Shown piece by piece: positions 53,478 to 62,841 of a stretch of DNA of 64,000 nt. The notes below the pieces were generated by a model. That model made no database searches, was not told where the DNA came from, and was given only the letters and a program-made list of their open reading frames with translations. This stretch comes from Haliscomenobacter hydrossis DSM 1100. Its GTDB lineage: Bacteria; Bacteroidota; Bacteroidia; Chitinophagales; Saprospiraceae. The stretch's first letter is position 1. The number at the start of each line of letters is the position of its first letter. Location of the stretch: positions 4,527,001-4,591,000 of the forward strand of contig NC_015510.1 in assembly GCF_000212735.1 (NCBI RefSeq), in the 5' to 3' direction. The translations under genes were made by a program, and so were the position numbers.

Positions 53478-56039
53478 CTATTTGCTTATCCATATTTTTT
53501 CGGTTACATGATCACCAGATCGAGGATTCAATAAACTCACCACATAAAAACCTTGGTCCAAAAATACATAAGGGATGACCATTAAACCTTTATTTTGAAT
53601 AAACTCTACGGTTTGTTGATGAAGGGTATGGCCATTAATTGCCAATATTTTCATCTTCCATTGACCAGGTTCAAAATGATTATAAATTATCGATAATTGA
53701 TTGCCAATTGTACATGGATTGGGTTTAAGCAAAATTTGTGGTGTGGACAAACCTAAATCTTGAAGGTTCGTCAAAATATCAACTTTGAAAGAAAAAGGTT
53801 GGCTGCAATTATTTTTATCCACAATTGTGAGTGCATAATTCCCTGGAATCAAATGGTTAATTGACATTCCCGTATCTTGATTAGACCATTTTAATTGATA
53901 AGGTGGTGTTCCTCCGGTTATATGCCTAATGGTTATGCCTCCGTCCGTCGCTTGAATAGATGATGCATTCTTAATTTGATGATTTATTTTAATCGAATCT
54001 TTATCTGGGACATTTATAGTTACTTCTCGCTTGCAGCCAAGTGAATCAACCACGCGCAACAAATGTTGGCCTGCACTGATGTTTTGATGAAAAAAAGGTT
54101 GATTATCCAGAAAATATTGATATGGCTTTGTTCCGTTGGCCGAAATAGCAATCTTCCCATCATTGTATCCTGGACAACTAATGGAGTCCTCCAGCTTAAC
54201 ATCTACTACGTATCCTATTTGTTCTAAAGCGCCAATATCTACTCGACCTTGTAATACCCTAGGATTAAAATTAATATCTCTTGCAGGTAAAATATCGAGG
54301 GCTTTCCCCGCATTAATGCCGCTGGAGCAAAAAGGGAGCCGAAAATCTACACCACCCGACGTGATTTTAAACATTGGGTTTGTGTCAAAAATATTACCTT
54401 CTCCACAGGCCCCGGGATTAATGTTACAGTCAGGGGTGCCCAACATAGAGTATTCGATATAATATTCTTTAAGTGGGGCGGATATAAGCCCTGAGTTTTT
54501 AAATACATCTTCAGTGCGTTTACCTGATTCTTCCCAAATAATACAATTAGTTAACGTAGCTTTATTGTAATGACTTTTATTATGCAAGTTAGACCAATTT
54601 TTGCGGATAGCTACACCACCATTATTCCAAAAATTACAATTAAAAAAACTAGTTTCACAACTTCCCTGGATTGAATTTTGGATATTTAAAGCACCTGACG
54701 TGTTGAAACTAAAAATAGAGTTAATAAATTGTGCCTGAAAAAATAGCGGAAAACCATTATTGATGGGGTCTTCAATATAAGAAAATATAGCTTCCCCCGA
54801 TTGACCCTCATTGTTAAAAAAATTAGAGAACTTATTGGTGAAATTTATTCTGCCCCTATTATTTTTTATATACACGGCTGCTCCACCTAGTCCTGTGGAA
54901 TTAAGATAAAAAGTTGTGTTATATAGGCCTAAGTTCAAAATGCCTGCATGGTTCAACTGAAGGTAAATGCCTGCTCCATTTTCATCAGATTTATTGCTTT
55001 GAAAGAAACAATTATCTATACTTTCTTGTGGATTTGAAAACAAGACATTTTCTTCATGTGATAAATAAATGCCAGCACCATTTTTAGCATTGTTTTCCCT
55101 AAATCTACAATAATTAACGCTTAAATTATTTTTGATTTGTAAATACATCCCCGCTCCATTTTTTTTGCTAAAATTCCGGAAAAAGTCTTGCCCACTAATT
55201 CCAACTGTATCAAAAGTTCCTTTTATAAAAAAAGCACCACCACATTCTTCTGCTTCATTACTCCAACAATAGCCAGATCCCGAAATGACGAGCCTTGACC
55301 CTGGCATTTCACTATTTATGTAAAGAGCTCCTCCGTTTTTCTTTGATTTATTGCTGCTGAAACTACAGTTTTCTAAAGTTAAATTAATTTCAGCTGAATT
55401 TTGAACGTAGACTGCACCTCCTTCTAATGCTTGATTTAGAAGAAAATTGCAATTCTTTATTACAGGATTATTTCTAGTATTGTTTTTTAGGTACAGGCCG
55501 GCTCCAAAAGGAGTGTTTGGTGCATCGATTGCATATCCTCTTTCAATTACAAATCCATCTAATACAGTATTTTTATCAATGTTTTCAAGTTGCAAAACAT
55601 GATACGAGTTATCTTCTTCAACATAAGCTAGCCCCACGTCACCACTAAGTCTGGTCAAATTAGATTGAGCATTTCGCTTTGAAGAAACAGTCTCGTCGCC
55701 TTTAAACCCTCCTAATAATACCACTCCTGAAGGTATTGCGAAAGATACACTACGATCATTTGTTTTGGTAGGATAATAAAAACCTTCGGCAACCCAAATG
55801 GTATCCCCTTTTTGAGCAACCTTGGAAAGTACGTATGCTAAATCAGGGAATGCTCTTAGCCAAGATGTACCATCGGCAATAGCACTGTCTGCACTTGCAT
55901 TAACGTAAATTCTTTGAGGTAGCCTCGAATCAAAAAGAAGTGAATAATCACTGTTAATACTTGTTGAAATACCAAGTGCTGACGGTTTTAAAGAAAAAAC
56001 AAAACAGCATAGCAATAAAAAAAAAGAAAATGTCTTCAT
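53478..56039 (-). CDS. Secreted parallel beta-helix protein with SprB repeat and T9SS sorting domain
   Basis: 853 residues from the ATG at 56039, which starts a clean signal peptide (KTFSFFLLLCCFVFSLKPSA). Residues about 45-600 form a right-handed parallel beta helix with many short repeats of the type NNGGALYINS / NGAGIYLSHEEN / GAGMYLQIKNN, like polymorphic outer-membrane or Chlamydia-Pmp-like proteins. Then come one or two SprB-type repeats (LEDSISCPGYNDGKIAISAN, and GGITIRHITGGTPPYQLKW) and a type A T9SS sorting domain (ILLKPNPCTIGNQLSIIYNH to TEKIWISK). A cell-surface or secreted adhesin or enzyme is likely. The gene is AT-rich compared with recO. Confidence 0.88.
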   Translation of the reverse strand: MKTFSFFLLLCCFVFSLKPSALGISTSINSDYSLLFDSRLPQRIYVNASADSAIADGTSWLRAFPDLAYVLSKVAQKGDTIWVAEGFYYPTKTNDRSVSFAIPSGVVLLGGFKGDETVSSKRNAQSNLTRLSGDVGLAYVEEDNSYHVLQLENIDKNTVLDGFVIERGYAIDAPNTPFGAGLYLKNNTRNNPVIKNCNFLLNQALEGGAVYVQNSAEINLTLENCSFSSNKSKKNGGALYINSEMPGSRLVISGSGYCWSNEAEECGGAFFIKGTFDTVGISGQDFFRNFSKKNGAGMYLQIKNNLSVNYCRFRENNAKNGAGIYLSHEENVLFSNPQESIDNCFFQSNKSDENGAGIYLQLNHAGILNLGLYNTTFYLNSTGLGGAAVYIKNNRGRINFTNKFSNFFNNEGQSGEAIFSYIEDPINNGFPLFFQAQFINSIFSFNTSGALNIQNSIQGSCETSFFNCNFWNNGGVAIRKNWSNLHNKSHYNKATLTNCIIWEESGKRTEDVFKNSGLISAPLKEYYIEYSMLGTPDCNINPGACGEGNIFDTNPMFKITSGGVDFRLPFCSSGINAGKALDILPARDINFNPRVLQGRVDIGALEQIGYVVDVKLEDSISCPGYNDGKIAISANGTKPYQYFLDNQPFFHQNISAGQHLLRVVDSLGCKREVTINVPDKDSIKINHQIKNASSIQATDGGITIRHITGGTPPYQLKWSNQDTGMSINHLIPGNYALTIVDKNNCSQPFSFKVDILTNLQDLGLSTPQILLKPNPCTIGNQLSIIYNHFEPGQWKMKILAINGHTLHQQTVEFIQNKGLMVIPYVFLDQGFYVVSLLNPRSGDHVTEKIWISK

Positions 56040-56103
56040 GGGATTGAAATTATTTAGCTGCACAAGCTATATAATGGCTTGTGCAGCTAAAAAATTAAAA
56101 AAA

Positions 56104-56508
56104 TTAAAACTTGATAAACGTACCGCTTAGTTGTTGCTCCTTAAGCTGAATGCGGTAACTGATTAATCCAACACCAAAGGTATTCAAGGCAGAAAACTGA
56201 ATCCTATTGATGCCTTTATAGCCTTCTTGTTTCATGCTGATAGTGTGACCATTTACATCCATTAGCACCACTTCTATAGGTTGAAAATGGTCTAAATTAA
56301 TTTCAAAAGTTACTTGATCACTTGTGGGGTTAGGAAATACATTTGCACCAGAAATGCCTGAAATTAGCTTACTTGTTTTTTTCACACTCCACTCCAGTTC
56401 CATTGGTTGATCTTGGAGTCTTTCCGATAAAAACATGGTTGGTAATACTTGTTTATCCAAGCGAATTGCTTCTGCTAAGTTGCAAATATCGGATGAGTTT
56501 AAAATCAA
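56104..56508 (-). pseudogene. 3' remnant of a T9SS-secreted protein gene
   Basis: 134 codons that end in a T9SS type A sorting domain (GANVFPNPTSDQVTFEINLD, then YRIQLKEQQLSGTFIKF) but lack a signal peptide. An overlapping frame upstream (to about 56641) may be the shifted continuation, after which the sequence stops near recO. This is the tail of a larger gene cut off at the recO junction. Confidence 0.72.
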
Positions 56509-56670
56509 GTAATACTTCAGTGCTCATGATTAATGCGGAGTTTATATGAGGGAATACGGGAAAGGATATAGCTACATATTCCGTAGAACATAGCGCAATC
56601 TTACAATGCACAATATTATTATTTCCGTAAGTATAGTGCAAAAAAAAATCGACGGGAAAATGTTAAATTT

Positions 56671-57396
56671 TCACCCCAACACCTCCTGCAAAATCTGATG
56701 CGAATGAATCTCCGGCAAGTGCTCCAAATGCAGCCGATAATAATCCAACAACTTGTTCAACAACTGCCGGCGTTGGCCATTGGCCAGGCGCAAGTTGTGG
56801 CAATCCGCATAATTCGTTTGCAACAGCGCATAGAATGCTTTGCTCAATTCAAAGTCCAAACAATACCCGGCACTTGGCAACGTATCGGCAAACACACCCT
56901 CTTGCAGGTCAAAAACGGGGGTATCGGCGCTTAAGTCCCCGCCAGGCATGAAACCCAAAAAACCACTCATTTCCACCAAAAAATGCAAATGCGCATTGGC
57001 CACGGGGTATTGGGTTTGATCCAGGAACAAAAAGGTATTGTACAAAAAGGCGAACAACGCTGGGTGCGCTTCCGCTTCCCGAATCGTTTTGCGTGCAACC
57101 TCCGTGATAAAGGTGCCCACCGCACTTTTGCGTACATCAAAAGGGATGGCGCGGTACACAAAAGCAGACTTGATTTCCTTGATGCGATTGAGGCCGCGAT
57201 CTTCCCGTACGCCAGCGACCAGATCGACCAGCGTCATGACCTGGAAGATGCTCGCATTTTGCCGGGATTTTTGGCTCCGTACCCCATTGACAAAATAACT
57301 TTGTAAACCTTTTGCCTCTGTATAGATGTCTACAATCAGACTGCTTTCGGAATATTTCACAGTTCGGAAAACGATACCACGGGTTTCGATCAGCAT
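56671..57396 (-). CDS. recO: DNA repair protein RecO
   Basis: 241 residues from the ATG at 57396; the frame to 57441 adds 15 unlikely residues. N-terminal OB-fold (ETRGIVFRTVKYSESSLIVD, then AKGLQSYFVNGVRSQKSRQN) and a helical C-terminal domain; zinc-finger cysteines are absent. RecO loads RecA onto SSB-coated single-stranded DNA with RecR. Its 3' end is the source (or recipient) of the fragment at 53244, and the T9SS insertion begins right after the stop. Confidence 0.92.
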   Translation of the reverse strand: MLIETRGIVFRTVKYSESSLIVDIYTEAKGLQSYFVNGVRSQKSRQNASIFQVMTLVDLVAGVREDRGLNRIKEIKSAFVYRAIPFDVRKSAVGTFITEVARKTIREAEAHPALFAFLYNTFLFLDQTQYPVANAHLHFLVEMSGFLGFMPGGDLSADTPVFDLQEGVFADTLPSAGYCLDFELSKAFYALLQTNYADCHNLRLANGQRRQLLNKLLDYYRLHLEHLPEIHSHQILQEVLG

Positions 57397-57498
57397 TTGG
57401 CGGCGTATTTTGCACGGATTTTCAGGGGTTAAAAACACCACTTTATCGGCAAATGTTAAAGTTTATCTAAAGTTTCAAGAAAGTTATCGATTTCTACT

Positions 57499-57530
57499 TG
57501 ACTCTGCCATCCTTTTAGGGATAATTTTGT
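57499..57530 (+). promoter_or_regulatory. Bacteroidota-type promoter for the secreted protein gene
   Basis: TTG at 57499-57501 and TAATTTTG at 57523-57530 (TAnnTTTG) with a 21-nt spacer, 55 bp before the start at 57585. Confidence 0.45.
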
Positions 57531-57584
57531 CCTTGCTAGGAAAAATAATAAAATTTTTTCTACCCGACTTTAAAACCTATTGTC

Positions 57585-58328
57585 ATGAAAACCCTGTTCT
57601 CTTCTCTGCTGTTTGTTTGTTTCCTGAACGCCTCCTTTGCAGGCATACTTTCCGTTGAACAACTGCGCAACACTTTAATCACCAATACCTGGCGTGAGAC
57701 CGATGCAAAGGAATGGACCGGATTTGGTTTAATGATGGAATTTCACGACAATAGCGTGGCCACCGTCATCAGCAATACCCATGCCGAGTGGCCCGCGATG
57801 GCCCGCTACAACTGGAGCGTTGACCTCCAACGTGAAAACCCCGTTATTACCTTTCGGGATTATTCAGGGCTGAGCTACCGCTACACTGCCGTGCAAACCC
57901 CCAGAGGTTTGGATCTCTTGCCTTTCGATGCTGAAATGCGCCCGGTCATCCATTTGAGCTACGGCAATCGGGTGACTGCCACACAATGGAGCAAAACACA
58001 ACAAACCTTATGCGGTGCCTGGGAAAATACCATGGCGGCTACCAACGCGAGCAGCCAAATCCCCCAGCTTCGCTTCAATAGTGATGGTACTTATGCTTTT
58101 TTAATCGGGCTAAGCAATAAAGCTTCCATGGAAAGAGAAACGGGTCGCTGGATGTTGTCTAAATGTAGCGACTTCATCATTTTGATGCCTCACGACAGCG
58201 ACACCCTGGAATATGCCAAAATTCGCCTCATCAGCGCCGACGAAATGGTGGTAGAACAGCTCGTGGTCACCAAAGGCAGCCTGGTGGTGAATCAGGAGAT
58301 CAAAAATATGTTTTTTAATAAGCTGTAA
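57585..58328 (+). CDS. Secreted hypothetical protein, lipocalin-like
   Basis: 247 residues with a signal peptide (KTLFSSLLFVCFLNASFA). Two halves of similar layout follow: the first with NTWRETDAKEWTGFGLMMEF, the second with LCGAWENTMAATNASS and LRFNSDGTYAFLIG followed by GRWMLSKCSDFIILMPHDSD. The W...G...F.D.G.Y pattern resembles lipocalin-like domains of Bacteroidota. No catalytic motif. Single gene converging on the protein at 58424 across a near-perfect hairpin. Confidence 0.7.
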   Translation: MKTLFSSLLFVCFLNASFAGILSVEQLRNTLITNTWRETDAKEWTGFGLMMEFHDNSVATVISNTHAEWPAMARYNWSVDLQRENPVITFRDYSGLSYRYTAVQTPRGLDLLPFDAEMRPVIHLSYGNRVTATQWSKTQQTLCGAWENTMAATNASSQIPQLRFNSDGTYAFLIGLSNKASMERETGRWMLSKCSDFIILMPHDSDTLEYAKIRLISADEMVVEQLVVTKGSLVVNQEIKNMFFNKL

Positions 58329-58330
58329 TT

Positions 58331-58423
58331 GAGTTGAAAAGATTAGGGTTGAAGAGTTGAAAAGATCGGTCACCGAACGGTTGTACTTACTTTTCAACTT
58401 TTCAACCCTAATCTTTTCAACTC
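58331..58423. repeat. GTTGAAAAG-word inverted repeat, 33/34 match
   Basis: Left arm 58331-58364 and right arm 58390-58423 are complementary at 33 of 34 positions. The arms consist of GAGTTGAAAAG and GGGTTGAA(A/G)AG words; the loop holds GATCGGTCACCGAACGG. It fills the gap between two converging stops. Confidence 0.85.
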
Positions 58424-61400
58424 CTAAAAGTCCAATCCAAACGACAAATACAACTTTGGCTTCTGTATCCTTTGGGTTTCAATTCCCCAGGCATAGTCTG
58501 CCCGGATGAAATAGCCAAAGAGCGTCGTTCTTGCCCCAAAGCCATAGCCCGCCACCAGTGGATCCCGGAAATAATTGACCGTCGTGGTGATAAAGGGTCC
58601 ATCCGGAAACTTGGTAGTATTCAGTGGGTTGTCATCGCGATAAGGCGTTTTTCCTTCCCAAGCCGTACCAATGTCAAAGAAGCCCAAAACCTGGAAGTTT
58701 TTAAATAACGGCGACTGAATCCGTCTTGAAAAATAGCGGAAGAGCGGAACACGCAGTTCCGTATTGACCAAAGCAAACGAACTGCCATTGCGGATGTTGA
58801 TGGGGAACCCCCGCAAGTTGGCCGCCAGGGTTTGGAAGGCAAAATTGCCACTGGGTACAGGAATATCGTTGTTCTGCTGTGGGAAAAGCCAATTGTCCAT
58901 TCCCCCCAGGAAATAAAGGATGCGCTCTGAACCGAAAGAAGTCGCGGCAGAAAAGCGTCCCGCCAAAATGGAGTGCCGCAAAATGCGCTGATAATGTCGG
59001 AAATCAGCGGCTAAAACCGTCATGAAACCTTTATTAAAATTGATGTCAAAATTGGCTTCATCACCTACCGAAAATTTCTTTTGCACCTCAACAAAGGCTC
59101 GATAACGGGTGCCTGTGCGCAAATTCATGGCGATGTCAACCGTGTTGTCAAACACATATTCCAGGCGTAAGCCCAAGCGCTGACTGGTTTGGTCGGGGAC
59201 ATTGTACGTGGCACGATCGGTAGCCAGTTGGACCATCCTATCCCGGCGCAACGTAGTGGTAGCACGAATGCTGCGGAATACATCGAGTGGATACCTTACG
59301 CCATATTGCCCGAGCAAGATGTTGTACTCGCGGCGGCGCGGCACTAGCGTTGGACTGTCGTCATTAAATCGGGTATTGCGCATGTATACCGCATAGGTTT
59401 GATCCAGGCGGTGCTTTTTGTTTTGGAAGGTAACGAAATATTCGGCACCATTAAAAGTGGTTGGAATGCGGATGCCTCCTTCAAATTCGTAGTCTTCAAA
59501 GAGGTCTTTCACGTTGGCTTTGAGCAGAATGCCTGGCGGAGGTGGCTGAAATCCGTCGGGATTGGCCGCTGTGCTTTCCATGCCTTCAAACAGCAATGAA
59601 TTGTCCATTTGTGAGGTCACAAAATCCGAACGGAACTGCAAACGGTAAGGAATGGCCCGCGTGGGATTGAGGATGTACAATTTGCGGTTCGGAGCCATTT
59701 GCAGCGGGAAACTCAACCCATTGACTGGTGCCAGCGTTTCACTGGGTCTTGCTGGAGTAGGAGTCACGGCCACTGCGGGTTTTGTTTCTTCTACTGGTTT
59801 TTCGATAGTCAGCGTTGCTGATTTGGGATTGTCGAATTCGCTTTGGAACAAATAGGGCTCTTCTTTGACCTGAACTACCGGAGTCGTATCTTTTTTAGGC
59901 TGAGGCGGAAGGGGTAACAATTCGCTCACTTCATACACAGTGGCATTCGCCGGAGGAGTATTTGGTGCCCGGTTGTTCTGGAGGGGCATCCCCGACACTT
60001 TTGAGGTATCTTTTACAAAAATCAACTGCTCGATTTGTTTTTCACGCCCCCGAAAGAAAGTTGTAGCAGGAGCACTGGAGTTGGTTGGACTCAGTCGATT
60101 GATGTAAAAAGAGCGACGCCCCAAGGCGCCATAAGATTCAACCAGTTTACCGCTCAATGGCGCGCTGTGTTGTTGGCTCAGGTGATAAGGTAGATTGGTT
60201 TCGATGTGCGTAACGGCGCGTTCCCGAATGACGGGACGTACCTGTATCGAGTCAATTTGGGTAGAATCCAGTTTGGTGATGGACGAATCCATTGGCCACA
60301 CCAATTCGGCTCCGTCCTTCATAAAAATATGCTGCTGGTATTCCCGGATGTAATCTTCCAAAAAGCCAGACTCACGGTTGTAGATCCCGTGGCGATCGCT
60401 GAGGTAAGAGAAATAAGTACTGTCTACCCCCATCGGGTAACGCTCGCTCGCCAGTGGAGTATTGGTTACGCGCACCAATTCCCGTATTTCTCCTTTGAGG
60501 TCGTAGTAAAAGACATCCAGAGAGCCAACGGGCAAAATACTGTCTGGTTTGATCGGCCGCAGAAAAATATCGGGTCGATTGGAGGTAAACAAGATCCCCT
60601 TGCGGTTGCGTACATTGACCACGGTTGCATCCAGATCGTCGTAGATGTCCGCCGTAATGCGTTGGCTCTGGCGGGTACGCGGCGTGTAAATAAAGATGTC
60701 AGATTGCCCGCTGACTTCGGCAGAGAACACCAAACTAAAGTTGTCTACGTAATCCAGACTGTACACCCGTTGGTATTGCTCAGAAAGCAACTCGTTGGTC
60801 ATTTTCTTTTTAAAGACATCATAAGTGGCCAGCTTGAGGTTGTCGCGGCGCTCGTATAAAAGGGTCAATTGTTGTCCAGTTGGGCTCCAGGCTACGAGGG
60901 GATAAGTAAAGTCGGTGGCCTGTAGGGCGTTCCGGTAACCCTCCCGAAAGATTTTGGTCTTTTTATTCTGTTGCAAATCGTACAAATATACCGAAGTACG
61001 CCCCAGGTCATTGAGTACGTACACTACTTTATTGCCATCAGGACTGAGTTTGAGTTGGGTAAGCGGGAGTTGCTCTTTGCGTTTTTTGAGGGTAACCGTT
61101 TGGACGGACTGGGGTATTTGCCGGCCTTTAATGTCGCTTTCGTAACGGCTGCGGTAAAACGATTCCCATTCTTGCACCACCGATTGAAAGGACTGATCCA
61201 TAACGTACAAAAATCCACTTTCTACACTGCGGTTGATGCGGGTGAGGTACAGCAGGTTGGAAACTGCTGGGCGACCGTATTTTTCGCTGATGAAATACCA
61301 CATGGATTGACCCGCCAGACGGGGAAAGTCATCTGCAAAACGTTCAAAACGTTTGTAGCGCCGACTGAGCAGGATGTTGCGCAATTCGTTGTCGCGCTCC

Positions 61401-61966
61401 ACATTCCAGGTTTGTCCGGCGTAAGCCACCAGGCCTTCTTTGAACCAGTTGGGCAAATTGAGCATCACCGCGTTTTGGACAATCTCCTGGATGTTTGCAC
61501 CAAATAGCATCGTATTCAGGTATACTGCGGCAATACCTTCGCGCACTTGCTCGCGCAGGTGCTGGTGGTTGCCATCAAAATACACAAAGATGGTAGTGCC
61601 TGATACCTTGGTTTGGTTGTTGCTGCTGACGAACAGATCTTCTGAACCAATATTGCTCTGCTTCACATCGGTGGCATCGGCATACACGATGATTTGTAAT
61701 TTCTCGTTCATGCGATGCTCCAGCAAGGCCTGGATTTCGTCAAAATCGTACTCTGCCATTTGCACCACCTTATGTGCCGCATTGCGCGATTTACCATAAT
61801 AATAAACAAAGAAGTTGTCGCTTTCGTACTGCGACCATTCGTCAAAGTCTTTATGGTACTGAACTCGGTTTTTTCCAAATTTCACTTGGTTGCTGCTCTG
61901 CGCAATAGCTTCTGCACTGAACAGGCATATTCCCATGAGAAACAAGAGGTAAAGACGTCCTGTCAT
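58424..61966 (-). CDS. TolB-like propeller and Omp85-like barrel outer-membrane protein
   Basis: 1180 residues. Signal peptide (about 1-22, ending AIAQ). Residues about 30-270 form a peptidase-MA-like helical domain (NLPNWFKEGLVAYAGQTW) but no HExxH was found, so it is likely non-catalytic. Residues about 280-620 contain WD40/TolB-type blades (LKLSPDGNKVVYVLNDLG; YPLVAWSPTGQQLTLLY; GILFTSNRPDIFLRP). A Pro-rich linker leads to a C-terminal beta barrel resembling surface-antigen/BamA proteins (RYRAFVEVQKKFSVGDEANF; FRDPLVAGYGFGARTTLFGY; ends LYLSFGLDF). This architecture is known in Bacteroidota; the role is probably outer-membrane biogenesis or export. Confidence 0.85.
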   Translation of the reverse strand: MTGRLYLLFLMGICLFSAEAIAQSSNQVKFGKNRVQYHKDFDEWSQYESDNFFVYYYGKSRNAAHKVVQMAEYDFDEIQALLEHRMNEKLQIIVYADATDVKQSNIGSEDLFVSSNNQTKVSGTTIFVYFDGNHQHLREQVREGIAAVYLNTMLFGANIQEIVQNAVMLNLPNWFKEGLVAYAGQTWNVERDNELRNILLSRRYKRFERFADDFPRLAGQSMWYFISEKYGRPAVSNLLYLTRINRSVESGFLYVMDQSFQSVVQEWESFYRSRYESDIKGRQIPQSVQTVTLKKRKEQLPLTQLKLSPDGNKVVYVLNDLGRTSVYLYDLQQNKKTKIFREGYRNALQATDFTYPLVAWSPTGQQLTLLYERRDNLKLATYDVFKKKMTNELLSEQYQRVYSLDYVDNFSLVFSAEVSGQSDIFIYTPRTRQSQRITADIYDDLDATVVNVRNRKGILFTSNRPDIFLRPIKPDSILPVGSLDVFYYDLKGEIRELVRVTNTPLASERYPMGVDSTYFSYLSDRHGIYNRESGFLEDYIREYQQHIFMKDGAELVWPMDSSITKLDSTQIDSIQVRPVIRERAVTHIETNLPYHLSQQHSAPLSGKLVESYGALGRRSFYINRLSPTNSSAPATTFFRGREKQIEQLIFVKDTSKVSGMPLQNNRAPNTPPANATVYEVSELLPLPPQPKKDTTPVVQVKEEPYLFQSEFDNPKSATLTIEKPVEETKPAVAVTPTPARPSETLAPVNGLSFPLQMAPNRKLYILNPTRAIPYRLQFRSDFVTSQMDNSLLFEGMESTAANPDGFQPPPPGILLKANVKDLFEDYEFEGGIRIPTTFNGAEYFVTFQNKKHRLDQTYAVYMRNTRFNDDSPTLVPRRREYNILLGQYGVRYPLDVFRSIRATTTLRRDRMVQLATDRATYNVPDQTSQRLGLRLEYVFDNTVDIAMNLRTGTRYRAFVEVQKKFSVGDEANFDINFNKGFMTVLAADFRHYQRILRHSILAGRFSAATSFGSERILYFLGGMDNWLFPQQNNDIPVPSGNFAFQTLAANLRGFPINIRNGSSFALVNTELRVPLFRYFSRRIQSPLFKNFQVLGFFDIGTAWEGKTPYRDDNPLNTTKFPDGPFITTTVNYFRDPLVAGYGFGARTTLFGYFIRADYAWGIETQRIQKPKLYLSFGLDF

Positions 61967-62124
61967 ACTGGTTGTTTTTCTCTAATTAGGACAGATTATC
62001 GTTATGAAGTGTTCAATTTGAGCACTAAAAATCAAGTTCTAAAAATTATTCTCCACAATTCTCCATAACATACCTCTCAAATTAGCCATTTTTGTGGAAT
62101 TGTACAATCAAAACGCAAAAAAGC

Positions 62125-62769
62125 ATGGCAAATGTTCTCCAGCTTACGTTCAATCCTTTTCAGGAGAACACTTATCTGGTCTATGATGATACGAAAGAAT
62201 GTATGGTTTTAGATCCCGGCTGTTTGTTTCCGGATGAAAAAGCCGAATTACAGGAAGCAATCAACCACCTGGGGTTGCGCCCGGTACGCCTGATCAATAC
62301 CCATTGCCACATCGACCACATTCTGGGCAATCGCTTCATCGCCGACACTTATGGTTTGGTATTGGAAGCCCACCAAGGGGAGCAAGTGGTGCTGGAAAGT
62401 GGGGTACAGGTGGCGTCCATGTATCAAATACCCTACCCCGAGCCTTCTCCCGCCATCGGCAAATTCATCAATGCGGGCGATGTGATCCAATTCGGAGAAA
62501 CCAGTCTAAAGGCCATCTTCACTCCAGGCCATTCTCCGGCCAGCCTTTCTTTTTATTGTGAAAAAGACCGCTTCCTCATCGCTGGGGATGTGTTGTTCAA
62601 AAACAGCATTGGCCGGTACGACCTGCCGGGAGGTAACTTTAATACCTTGATGAAGAGCATTCGAGAAAAACTAATGGTGTTGCCCGATGAAGTGAAAGTG
62701 TATTCCGGGCATGGCCCCGCAACGACGATTGGGGAGGAAAGAAGGGGGAATCCATTTTTGGTGGAGTAA
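62125..62769 (+). CDS. MBL-fold metallo-hydrolase, glyoxalase II-like
   Basis: 214 residues from the ATG at 62125. The metal motif HxHxDH is NTHCHIDHILGN; further ligands are in FTPGHSPASLSFY and LIAGDVLFKNSIGR, and YSGHGPATTIGEE lies near the end. Matches the small glyoxalase-II-like hydrolases (YcbL type) that hydrolyse thioesters. Cytosolic, with no signal peptide. Followed 72 bp later by the glycosidase gene. Confidence 0.92.
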   Translation: MANVLQLTFNPFQENTYLVYDDTKECMVLDPGCLFPDEKAELQEAINHLGLRPVRLINTHCHIDHILGNRFIADTYGLVLEAHQGEQVVLESGVQVASMYQIPYPEPSPAIGKFINAGDVIQFGETSLKAIFTPGHSPASLSFYCEKDRFLIAGDVLFKNSIGRYDLPGGNFNTLMKSIREKLMVLPDEVKVYSGHGPATTIGEERRGNPFLVE

Positions 62770-62841
62770 GCGCTTGTTTAAATATTTTTGTTTTAGGCGA
62801 AAATGAACACTTGTTTTTCATCGCCCCTAAACCAAATCAAC

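Noticed and set aside
58424..61966. Active peptidase MA metalloprotease
   Set aside because: No HExxH motif was found in the N-terminal domain.
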